In this document: piece after piece, positions 33,525-43,729 of the stretch
Layout of the letters: every line of letters begins with the position of its first letter
Position numbering within the stretch: position 1 is the first letter of the stretch
The notes under the pieces: model-generated
Told to the model about the DNA's origin: nothing
The model's input: the letters and a program-made list of their open reading frames with translations, nothing else
The model's database searches: none
Assembly (NCBI GenBank): GCA_025738555.1
Contig: JAOVFP010000017.1
Span: forward strand, 1-64,000
Reading direction: 5' to 3'
Source of the DNA: Cyathus striatus
Taxonomy: Eukaryota; Basidiomycota; Agaricomycetes; Agaricales; Nidulariaceae
DNA length: 64,000 nucleotides
Program-made: the position numbers and the translations under genes

Positions 33525-34022
33525 ATGCGCTTTTCTCGCTTCGCTGCTTTCGCTTTATCTGCTGCTAGTGCAGTTTCTGCGATTCCAGTGGAAAACATAG
33601 CAGATCTAAATGATCGCCAGCTTGGTAGCGGTAGCTGTGATATAGCTTCCTGCGCCGAAGGCCTTATCGCAGCTAGTAATTATATGATTTTTGATAATTA
33701 CGAGGTAGTAACTAATATGTACGTGCAGTCCCAGGGCTTCTTTCAACTTCTACTAGTGCAACGCTCCCATTGATCCTTCAATGCGCAACTGATCTCATAG
33801 CATGTGAGTAGGAACAAAGTAGGAAAGCAGTTTTCGGTTTTATTAAGCATCTTATTTCCATCACCTAGCACAAGATACGGCTGTTCCTGTCTGCTTGCTT
33901 ACTTTCATACTCATAGCTGAAACTACGGTGCGCGCATTGACACCGTTTATCTCAGTGGAGCCTGAGAAACTAACCTCGCTTTTAAGCCCGTTGGCTGCGT
34001 ATCAAGCTGCTTGTCTCTCTAG
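33525..34022 (+). CDS. Small secreted Cys-containing protein 2
   Basis: Exons 33525-33675, 33729-33803, 33869-33927 and 33987-34022 join in frame to 106 aa. Signal peptide MRFSRFAAFALSAASAVSA, then a part ending NDRQLGSGS and six cysteines placed as in the copy at 28246: SCDIASC, one in LILQC, one in VPVCLLTFI and two in PVGCVSSC. The last three exons have the same sizes (75, 59, 36 nt) as in the paralogue, and the predicted join residues agree. Intact. Confidence 0.8.
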
Positions 34023-34293
34023 CTCTCTAGTTCTTGTCTTGTTCTAAGCAACATTCTAGCCACGTAATGGTGATGATTAGTAGCTTAGTTGAAATACTGT
34101 TGAAACTCGGGCGAGGGAATTCGACAACGGAAACTGACAGCGCCTTGGCGCTGGTTTGCGACTCGCTCGCGACCCCATTTACACTGGTTAAACAATTCAC
34201 GATATAGATCTAAAGACATGTGTATTTCTGCTCCGCCTGGATATAAACGCGTGAAAAAACATATCGTTGGAGTCAAGCCGAATATCAAAGATA

Positions 34294-34960
34294 ATGATGC
34301 TCTAGTGTACTATTTCGATCAACTGTTCGGTCACGCATCATAGTGGGTCATGAACAGAACAGTTGAAGGGCTTTGTCACTGGTCACAGAGTGTCGCGAAC
34401 AGAGGTACAGAGAACATTGGAAAAAAAATAATGGGGTTCTTATAATGTATGCTCAGCGGAAGGAGTTTTCTACGAATAGTACACAGTATTGGTCACACAC
34501 TGTGGTGACCATCGACCAGAGGTTCAGACCGTCACGCTCAGATAGGTGCATACAGTTGGTCGAAATAGTACAGTACTCTATCATAACAACTCTTGCCTTC
34601 ACCGTTGCAAATAGTGTTTTTTCTACTCCAGTCGGCGAGTTCCCCGCTGAACTGATTACGCGAGACATCTGTGGTATCGAGGCATGTACTTTGAGGACGG
34701 AGCCCATCTATACAGCATAGTTTCACACACTGTGTCGAAGTACTAATTCATTCATTCTTAGTTATCGGATTCTTTCCTACGGCTGGAAATAGCCTTCTAA
34801 ACGTTATTACCCGTGTAGCAGCTCTTAACAGTACGAACTGTAAGTCTAATGTATATCACTCTTATTTTGTTGGAAATTAACTCTGAATAGATCATACAGG
34901 AGCAGTTTCTACTTGTATAGCGCTCCTACAGGAACTTGCGGGAACACCAGTAAAGTTCTT
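34294..34960 (+). pseudogene. Small secreted Cys-containing protein 3, signal peptide split by a MITE
   Basis: TATAAACG at 34242-34249 and ATGATGCTCTA (34294-34304) form the 5' end. A 269-bp MITE (34305-34573) then interrupts. After the right-hand TA the frame continues with a hydrophobic stretch ending ANSVFSTPV, then EFPAELITRDICGIEAC. The MITE lies within what would be the signal peptide, and the reading frame on both sides agrees if a single TA is counted. Downstream parts similar to exons 2 and 3 (GFFPTAGNSLLNVITRVAAL; AVSTCIALL) follow, but the exon-1 donor and the final PVGC exon are not clear. Probably inactive. Confidence 0.7.
34305..34573. mobile_element. TA-flanked MITE, copy 1 (mariner-like)
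   Basis: Inverted ends read GTGTACTATTTCGATCAACT and, from the other side, CTGTACTATTTCGACCAACT. TA sits immediately outside both ends (34303-34304, 34574-34575). 269 bp, no ORF. Same family as 50147-50827 and 51151-51426. Confidence 0.85.
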
Positions 34961-35990
34961 TATTCTCCGGTGCATGAGAAGCAGACTGAAATGGTTGCGA
35001 AGCCGGCTGATTGCACCTTTGCCTGTTTGGAGTCCTCCTGAATGGCAACTGGTGCCGTTAATAGATTAAGTAGTCGGTGATGCATTGATGGCTGCATTCG
35101 TGAGGAATGCCGAGGCCGAGGTCCGATGAATATCTGCCTTGTGATTAGATAAAGACTTTTAACCGAAATACGTATCTGAACGGACATGTAAAGCTTTAGC
35201 ATGAGGCCTTTTTCTAACGAGAGCTTGAGTTCGCTGAAAGTGAGGTATTCATTAAAAGTTGCAACCGCGAAGCGATTTTAATACTAATCCCGCCGGAAAA
35301 GTCACACGCCCCATGATAGGCATCTCGGACATGTACGCAAGAACGCCTAAATCGGCTGATCATGTTCTGGATTGATCGGCATCTCCTACAGTTTCATTGC
35401 TGAGATTACAGTAAGCATTGAAAAACTGAGAATGGGTCCCACAGTTGTAATGATGGTACGCATGATTTGATCATGTTATTTACTCTGTATCAATTGATCT
35501 TTGTCAATGACGATCGTTGACGAGGTTACTACCTGTCCATGCCAGATTTAATGCATTATGAACGACAATCGAAGTCGTATCAGTCTTTGTAACTCACTAC
35601 CTAATACATATCTCGTAGAATTCGCATGTGCAGACCTAGAAGTTGAAGAGGTGTAGTAACCACAACTGCGCAGCCGATGGAGCATCGATAATCCTGTGTC
35701 TTCTCCGGTGATCGTCACCAAACACTTCGCTAGACACCCGCAGTGCCAGACACGAGTGGCGCGCGCCGTTGCGCTAACAGGCTCTAACACTGCTATATGG
35801 GGCACTGCCGACCATCTCCGCAAATCCCATATCAAAGACACGTCTATAATTATCTTGAAACGTTCGTTTATATGATCCCTCATTTTAGCGATGTCATACT
35901 TTGCAATGGGCCCCACCAGAACATTGTAAATCGCGTTTCGGTTGGTAACTCTGACAGGAATGCTCTTTGTAATATGTCTATGCAGATCGA
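34961..35990. other. Upstream region of the repeat precursor gene, partly duplicated downstream
   Basis: No gene recognised. From about 35560 it matches a second copy at about 38860-39310 (see repeat entry). Confidence 0.45.
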
Positions 35991-35999
35991 TATAAAAAG
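35991..35999 (+). promoter_or_regulatory. TATA box of the repeat precursor gene
   Basis: TATAAAAAG, 165 bp before the ATG. The duplicated promoter copy has TATAAAAAG at 39269-39277. Confidence 0.6.
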
Positions 36000-36155
36000 G
36001 CTTGTACTTGCACTACGATTCTTCAGCTGGTCTCACTCCCATCTTCTAACACAAACAACATCAGGGCTTGCCCAACAATCCACTCATCTCTCTTACGAAT
36101 TCTTTCTACGACTTTTACTTTTTAATTACTCTTCATTAAATCTTCAACATACAAA

Positions 36156-38533
36156 ATGGTTCACGTCACATCTGCTGTTCTTGTTGCTGCTCTCGTTGCC
36201 GCCCCCGTACTCGCCGCCCCAGTTGCCACTGATGAATTCCAGTCTTACGGGTATGACAAACGACACATTAATCAACTTATCAGTTTCATTAACAGCGATC
36301 GTTTTTAGTCGCGATCTTGGAGAATTCGATGCACGCAGCACAACTGGCGGTCGTGTCGCCAAGAAGGTCGCCGAGAACGTTGCAGAAAGTGTTGGACAGG
36401 GAGCATTCAAGGACGCCGTCAAGAAGTATACCAACCCCCCGGTTCAAGTTCCACAAGGCCTCAAAGACGCAGCCAAGAAAGCGTAAGTAGGTTCCTCAGA
36501 AATAACCAGCAGAGCATTGACTCCTGTGCTATATCTACAGTACTGGTCCCCATAGTCAAGCTGCAGTCGAGTAAGTTGCATAACTTTCGTCATTACGAGC
36601 TCTTATTAATATTATTACAGCCATGTCGTTAAGACCCATGGCAAGAAGAAGCGTTCTTTCGACTTTGTAGACTTCGAGGCACGTAGCACAACAGGGGGAC
36701 GCATTGCCAAGAAGGTAGCAGAGAACGTCGTGGAAAGTGTCGGACAAGGTCAATTCAAGGATACCCTCAAGAAGTACACGAACCCCCCGGTTCAAGTTCC
36801 ACAGGGCCTCGTAGATGCGGCTAAGAAAGCGTACGTAGATCGCACTAGTAACGGGCAGAGCTTCGATTCTGATGCTATATCTACAGTACTGGTCCCCATA
36901 GTCAAGCTGCAGTCGAGTGAGCTGCATAACTTTCGTCATTATGAGCTTTTATTAATATTATTCTAGCCACGTCGTTAAGACCCATGGCAAGAAGAAGCGT
37001 TCTTTCGACTTTGAAGACTTCGAGGCACGTAGCACAACTGGGGGACGCATTGCGAAAAAGGTTGCCGAGAACGTTGTTGAAAGTGCTGGGCAAGGCACGT
37101 TCAAGGACGCTGTGAAGAAGTACACCAACCCCCCCATTCAAGTTCCACAAGGCCTCAAAGATGCGGCCAAGAAAGCGTACGTAGACTTTACTACTGATAG
37201 TCTGAGTTTTCAATTCTGATGCCATATCTACAGTACCGGTCCCCACAGTCAGGCGGCAGTCGAGTAAGTCAGATGGCTTTCACCATTGCGAGCATTTTTT
37301 AACACCATTCCAGTCACGTTGTGAAGTCTCACGGAAAAAAGAAGCGTTCTTTCGATTTTGAAGACTTCGAGGCCCGCAGCACAACCGGTGGACGCGTTGC
37401 GAAAAAGGTTGCTGAGAACGTTGTGGAGAGTGCAGGCCAAAGCACATTCAAGGACGCCGTCAAGAAGTACACCAACCCACCTGTTCAAGTTCCACAAGGC
37501 CTCAAAGATGCAGCTAAGAAAGCGTACGTAGTTCTTACAGAAATAGTCAATGGAGCATCTTTTCTGATGCCACATCTACAGTACTAGTGGCCACAGTCAA
37601 GCGGCAGTTGAGTAAGTTGGATATATTTCATCATTACGAGCTTTTATTAACATCATTCAGTCACGTCGTGAAGACCCACGGCAAGAAGAAGCGGTCTTTT
37701 GACTTTGAAGACTTCAAGGCCCGTAGCACAACTGGTGGACGCGTTGCAAAAAAGGTTGCCGAGAACGTTGTTGAAAGTGCCGGCCAAAGCACATTCAAGG
37801 ACGCCGTCAAGAAGTACACCAACCCACCCGTTCAAGCTCCCCAAGGTCTCAAAGATGCGGCTAAGAAAGCGTACGTAACTCACACATAAATAACCAGCAG
37901 AGCACTGATTCCGATGTTATACACAGTACTAGTGGCCACAGTCAAGCTGCAGTCGAGTGAGTCGGATAGATTCCATCATCACGAGCCGTTATTAATATAA
38001 TTCCAGTCATGTTGTGAAGTCCCATGGCAAGAAGAAACGTTCTTTCGACTTTGAAGATCTCGAGGCCCGCACCACAACTGGAGGTCGCGTTGCCAAGAAA
38101 GTCGCCGAGAACGTTGTAGAAAGTGTCGGACAAGGTCAATTCAAAGATGCTGTCAAGAAGTACACGAACCCCCCGGTTCAAGTTCCGCAAGGCCTCAAAG
38201 ATGCCGCTAAGAAAGCGTACGTTGCTCTTAGAGAAATAACCAATGGAGCATCTTTTCTAATGCCATATCTACAGTACTAGTGGCCACAGCCAAGCTGCAG
38301 TCGAGTGAGTCCAAAGCATTTGTTATTACGAACTTCTATTAACATCGTTTAGTCATGTCGTTAAGACCCATGGCAAGAAGAAGCGCGATCTCGAGGACTT
38401 CGACCTCTATGAACGTGATTTTGAAGATTTTGAAGATGTGTTTGAGAGGGATCTATTTGAAGATATGGAGGAGAGGGATTACTTTGATGAGCTAGAAGAG
38501 AGGGAATTCTACGACCTCAATGAGCTGGATTAG
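36156..38533 (+). CDS. Secreted Kex2-site repeat precursor (KEP-like), 14 exons
   Basis: Exons 36156-36250, 36309-36482, then alternating 30-nt and 210-nt exons (36541-36570, 36621-36830, 36887-36916, 36967-37176, 37234-37263, 37314-37523, 37582-37611, 37661-37870, 37927-37956, 38007-38216, 38275-38304) and a last exon 38353-38533 join in frame to 559 aa. A signal peptide (MVHVTSAVLVAALVAAPVLA) leads six copies of a unit with FEARSTTGGRVAKKVAENVV, a VGQG/AGQS variable spot, KKYTNPPVQVPQGLKDAAKK, then the mini-exon peptide TGPHSQAAV or TSGHSQAAV, and HVVKTHGKKKR. KKKR is a textbook Kex2 cleavage site and recurs six times at unit boundaries. The C-terminus is an acidic tail of (F/Y)xx(L/F)xERD-type repeats (DLYERDFEDFEDVFERD). 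No enzyme domain. Likely processed in the Golgi to several near-identical ~75-80-aa basic peptides; role unknown. Confidence 0.88.
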
Positions 38534-39310
38534 ATGTTTAGTAGAGCCATATAATCCCAGGTGTAGCTTGTTGGAGTAACAAAAAGAAATTTTACTTATT
38601 TTGCTTTACGTATCGTTTTGACTCCGCGCGGCTCCAATTGTCTTGCTCGCGACTTCTGAGAACCGCCCGATGAGTCAGCACGTAAGCCTTACGTAGCGTT
38701 CACGCTTGCTCAACCCTGGCTTCGCTCTTTATTTCTTCATCCCCACCATTAAATTTAGGCTGTTCTCGGTTTCTGGGTTTAATCCAGACAACAACACATT
38801 CTCTATATACTCTCATGATGATCATCAGTTGGCAAGGTGACTGCCTGCAAGTCATACTAAGTGTCTTATCAGTCTCTGTAACTTACAGTCCAAATATCTC
38901 GCAGGGATGCGAAATATAGTTTGGAAACACCACTACTAAACAGATGGTACGAGCATTCATGATCATGCGTCTATTCGCGATCATCATGAAGCACTACTAA
39001 CCGCAGCGTAGCATACCATGAAAGTGGTGCTTGACACCGATACACGGTACTGCCATCGATGATGAGGGCTATGTTGAGCAAGATGTCGCATATGATGCAA
39101 GTGGAATTTACAATTTTTTGAAACACTCGTCTGGTTGGCAGGATTCCTTCGGACTCTGTCCTTGAATGATGTCGCACTTGTGATGGGCCCTACTAGAGCG
39201 TTTTCGACCGTGTTTCCATATGAAACTCTGACCTAACTGTGTGTTGTAATACGACGGTGGGGAACAGTATAAAAAGACTCGCTCTTGTACTATGATTCTT
39301 AGTTGTCTCA

Positions 39311-42022
39311 GACAGTAAGATTTTTCTGAATAACTGCGTTAAGAGGGAGCAATCCATCTACCTATTAGTCTCACAATTTGATTTGAGTACACTCCCGCCT
39401 CTTCACAAATCAGTGTTATTGCCACTGCTGCAAAATATTGAAGCTTCTTTCGAAACTTATACTATACTATAGCACTGGACACTGACACGGAGTCTGACGC
39501 TTGCGAACTGCGTAAGAGCTGTAGAGGCAATTACTGGGTCTTTGGAACGTTATCAAAGCTTTATCATACATGTTAAGAGACAAACTTTGCTTTAAAGCCC
39601 AGATGAATGTCTTCCCGCTTGTGCCCAAATTTTTGGTTAACGATTTGAATGTTGCTAGACTTGATCACGAGTCCTCACCACTGCATAATGGCATGCACAT
39701 TCCCGTGAATTCTCCCGAACAATATGATATTCTTCACAAGTTCATCTATCAGCACAATAAATCTATCTTGTATTCCCATGTCTTGCACAATGTCTGAAAG
39801 ATGTACAACCTCTTGCCATTCTCCGAGTCTCTCACCATCAACTCCGCTCTGTTCACAGCATAATCACCTATGATTTCGTAGGATTCTTTGTCTTTTGAAA
39901 TGTCCCCTTGAGTGAAAGACGTAATCTTGAATTACTTGGTACGTGAAATCGACTAGGCTGGTAATGGTAATGTTGATGAAGCACTGTACCAGCCTGTACG
40001 GAGTCAACATCACACCTACCCACGCATTAAAACATCGTTCAGCTCCTTCTCTCTAGCAAGCTTCGCACGATGCTCCTGTTGACGTTCACGAGCCAATATC
40101 TTCGTCCGCTCCTTCTTCTCAGCCCTCATCTTCCCCAATTCGCGTTCCCTCTCCGGTTCCTTCATAACTCTGGCACGCTCTCTCTTCCGCAAAGCCTCTC
40201 GCTCAGGTTCTGGCATAACTCGAAGTCATTTCCATAACGATTTCAATGATGCTTGCTTCATGAGTTCCCAAACTGGACAGTGTCCTGATTGGGTGACATG
40301 TGGAGTGGGAGATGTGCTGATAGATGTCGAAAAGTCATGTGTACAAGCCGAGGCTAGGGTCAGTTGCAGGGTCTGCCACCGTCTTAGGCATTGTAGAATG
40401 TGGGCAGGAAATCAAAACATGTCATCTTATTATAACTACAATACTCTCTACATTGTTTTCATTATTGACTTTTACGCTAATTGTCGATCCTCCATTATTT
40501 ACTAGTTCGAGACTTGTCACCCTCATTGTTTGTTGAGTCAAGATTTTTCGTCACGGCCTTAAATTCAAATCGGGTTTCTTCCATACTGGTCGGTATAGTA
40601 ACAATACACATGCTAAAAATAAAAACAATCGCGTCATGAATTACATGGTACGTGTAAGTCAAATGGGCTGGTTAAGTCGAGGAACGTAGTATAACTCGCA
40701 CATTTTATTTCGCAGTACGCGCGCTACTATACAACACGTTCATCTCCCGCGAATGAATGAATGTAACGACATGACACGTAAAAATAAAAATCGACTTCCA
40801 ATGCCATACGACAATCTAAAAATACCACGTCCAATTCTATCCATGAATTCGGGTTTTTTAGTACCCGGTTATCAACCAGTCCTTCTCACCTCAATAGCGA
40901 TGAGAGAAACTCGGGTGATAAGAACAGAACTTGAAGTAAGTCTATCAGTGCATCATATGATCATATGATAGTCTTATCCTACCTCGATTGGAGACATACG
41001 ACTCCGAGCTGAGTTAGCGTATTTATAAGTAAATGCTGCGCATAGGGGTATACATGTAATGTTATGACGCAACGCACATAGAGTCTAAAGAAAGCTTCCA
41101 ATCATAGGCTTCCATATCATCGCATATTAAAAATATTCACGCCACAAGGCGTCTAAGCTTCCCAGCCACATATGTAAGTAAGTAAAAATAGCACAAAAAG
41201 TCGAACGACATCTCCCAACCAACCAAATCTAACGAATCAGCAATCTCGAAATCTATTCCCAAAAATTCATCTCGAGGACCTGAGAAAACCAACGATAAGC
41301 CTACTCGAAGAAACACGCACCAGCTTCGCGCGCGCATCACTGTGATCGGTACTAATAGTGATATCAAATTCGAAACGATTGATAGGAGTCTTGCTTTGAG
41401 CTTCCGTTCCGAGAAGGTTACCAGGTTGATGGATTCTTTCTTCCCTTTCCCAGCACACTGGAAGCTTGAAGCTACGCAAAACCTCCTGTTTACTGTCGTA
41501 TCGACGTAATGAAGGATTACTTACGTTGACACGAGGATCGTAAGTTAAGCAAAGGGGGAGAGAGAGGGAAAGTATTAAGGGAGGGATGAATGAATCACCC
41601 AGGGTTCAAATCAGAAAACCTAATCTAAGCCAAAAGTAGCACTACCACCAACAGTTAGTTGCAACGTCGACTAAACGTATCCGGTGCCGGGGAGAATAAG
41701 AGGAGAAAAAGCAAGAAACGCAAAAAAAGTAAAGGTGGGAGTAAGAGAACCATGTGGGCTGTTTTCCAACACCCAAGATCGACTCCGAAGAAACAAGATC
41801 TCGCGCTTCGGATTCAGTTCCTGCTGCCCCATGGCACACTCCCCACAGTGCTAGTGACACATATAAACATCCTCGTTGAGAACTGAATGGTTTTCTTTTC
41901 CTTTCCCTCGAGCGTGGCTCGCCGCTCGAGTTCGCCTCGCATTCCCTTCCCTAACTTATTCCTATTCGGCTTGTACTTTTACTTGTATCCCCACCATACC
42001 ACATCCACATTCCTTCCTCGAG
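39311..42022. other. Long intergenic stretch with one charged ORF
   Basis: A minus-strand 66-codon ORF at 40216-40016 is almost entirely Glu/Arg/Lys (EREALRKRERARVMKEPERE...), a coiled-coil-like fragment. Minus-strand frames at 41137-41479 overlap but could not be joined to a gene. Nothing else is supported. Confidence 0.35.
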
Positions 42023-43729
42023 ATGCAACGCGTATGGAGCACGTACTTGGGCCCTCGGAGGAGTGAGAGTCCAGGACCAGCATTACCCAACGGACATTCC
42101 AACGGGACAGGAGGAGTACAGCTGGTAAGCTTACGTGCGAATTCATATCACTGGCTGACCTGAATGCATGCATCTCTCTATCTTTGTTCTTTGTTATCAA
42201 CAACAACGTTAACGTATAACGACGGCAACGCAACCCCGCACAATTCGGTATCTGCTGCGCATGACTATTTTGGATCTGGGCACAGACGGCCGACTCACCG
42301 TGAGTATTTTTATCTTGCACCTGTTCTCAACCACACGTGTCCCTCCCTCACTCTCCCTCCCTCTCCCTCCCACAGACGATCCTCACTGGCAACACTCTCC
42401 TACTACTCCCACACATCCACCCACCCCATTCTCAACAACGAAATGCCCCAGCACGATTCGTACTCCTACTCCCCAGGAACACCCACTGGCACACCCGCAT
42501 CATACACATACACCCAACCACCCAGCGCAACACAATCCACATCCTACCTCTCTCCACCACACCCCTCCTTCCTACCCACACACACCCAAAGCGATGTATC
42601 ACTATCAATAAACTACCTCCCGCACAAGTTCAGCAGTACCCTCCTCTCGCCAAGCAGCCTGCGCAAGCGGAAAGGTGGCAAAGGCGAAGGCGAGCCTTTG
42701 TTGATGCTCCCCAAGCGAGGTGGGGGAGTGGAAGCGTTTAAAAGTGGTGAAGCACGTATGCCCGATAAACAGCTTCAATGGAATAGATTCAAATGGGCAC
42801 TATTCATAACCAACCTCCTCGTACGTCCCTCCTCCCCTCTCCCCCTCCCAAACTCACACAAGGACAGCTATCAATATACTCCCTAACAACACTAATCCTA
42901 ACCCTCCTAACATGGTTCAACGTCTTCCAAAACGCAGACGTCGTCCGCGTAGGAAACCGCCCCGAACTCATCCTTTCCACTCTCGCAGCCTCACTGGGCG
43001 TATTCACCTCCCTCATAGGATGGGCCGGAATCTTACTCAACAACCGCTCCTTTCTCGCCGTGTACACGTTTCTGTTATGGCTTGTCTTGGCAATGATTAC
43101 GACACCGGGGTATATAACTTACCGCAAAAGGGCGTTTAATTTGGAAGGGAAGATTAATTTACAGTGGTCCCGCGACCTCGGCACTCTAGGGCGTCTCCGC
43201 ATCCAAAACGAGCTCTCATGCTGCGGGTACTACTCCCCTTTCGTCGAAGCCACCATTTCCCAAACATGCTACGCGCGCTCCATACTCCCCGGATGCAAAG
43301 CCGCCTATTGGAACTTTGAGCGCAAAATCCTAGAACGATTCTATACCATCGCATTTATCCTCGTTCCAATCCACATCGGTGTCATCCTCGCAGGACTACT
43401 ATGCTCCAACCATGTCACCTATCGCTTTGGAAAGGGTATGATGCCAGAGAGGTATCGCTTGAATGTGGGTAGTATGGCTGTTATTATGGATAATTATGCT
43501 AGGTTTGTCCTTTCCTTCCGTTCTACTTGTACAGGGTGCTGATGGATTTCATAGTCAACTGGCGGAACAGTATGGAACAGCAATAGCAGCGGAGGTTATG
43601 CAGCGCTCCCGATCGAATTCGAACGTGGATAAGAATATGGTTCCAGCTGTGTCGTATCATTATCAGCGGTCGCGGACGCAGTCTTATGTGAATGGGCAGG
43701 AGAGAGAGAAAGGATATCGGGGGCAGTAG
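42023..43729 (+). CDS. Fungal tetraspanin
   Basis: Exons 42023-42124, 42286-42299, 42376-42820, 42868-43502 and 43555-43729 join in frame to 456 aa. The N-terminal ~180 residues are Ser/Pro/Tyr-rich and cytoplasmic. The conserved part begins SLSINYLPHKFSS and GGGVEAFKSGEARMP. Four membrane segments follow: WALFITNLLLSIYSLTTLIL, STLAASLGVFTSLIGWAGIL, LAVYTFLLWLVLAMITTPGY and FYTIAFILVPIHIGVILAGL. The large extracellular loop contains NELSCCGYYSP (the diagnostic CCG) and two more Cys (QTCYAR, PGCKAAY). The C-terminus has NYASQLAEQYG. Such proteins organise membrane microdomains and in fungi affect hyphal growth or fruiting. The exon of 14 nt makes the upstream ATG fit; without it translation could start at 42443. 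Confidence 0.88.

Larger units (their letters stand above)
35560..39310 (+). repeat. Promoter-region direct duplication flanking the precursor gene
   Basis: The region about 35560-36040 (ATCAGTCTTTGTAACTCA, TATCTCG, ATGGGCCCCACCAGA, GTAACTCTGAC, TATAAAAAG, CTTGTACT, TACGATTCTT) recurs in order at about 38865-39300 (ATCAGTCTCTGTAACTTA, TATCTCG, ATGGGCCCTACTAGA, GAAACTCTGAC, TATAAAAAG, CTTGTACT, TATGATTCTT). The second copy is not followed by a recognisable gene, suggesting a lost duplicate. The coordinates here span both copies. Confidence 0.6.

Noticed and set aside
40016..40216. Glu/Arg/Lys-rich ORF as a gene
   Set aside because: Low-complexity charged stretch without start context, splice sites or neighbours supporting a gene.
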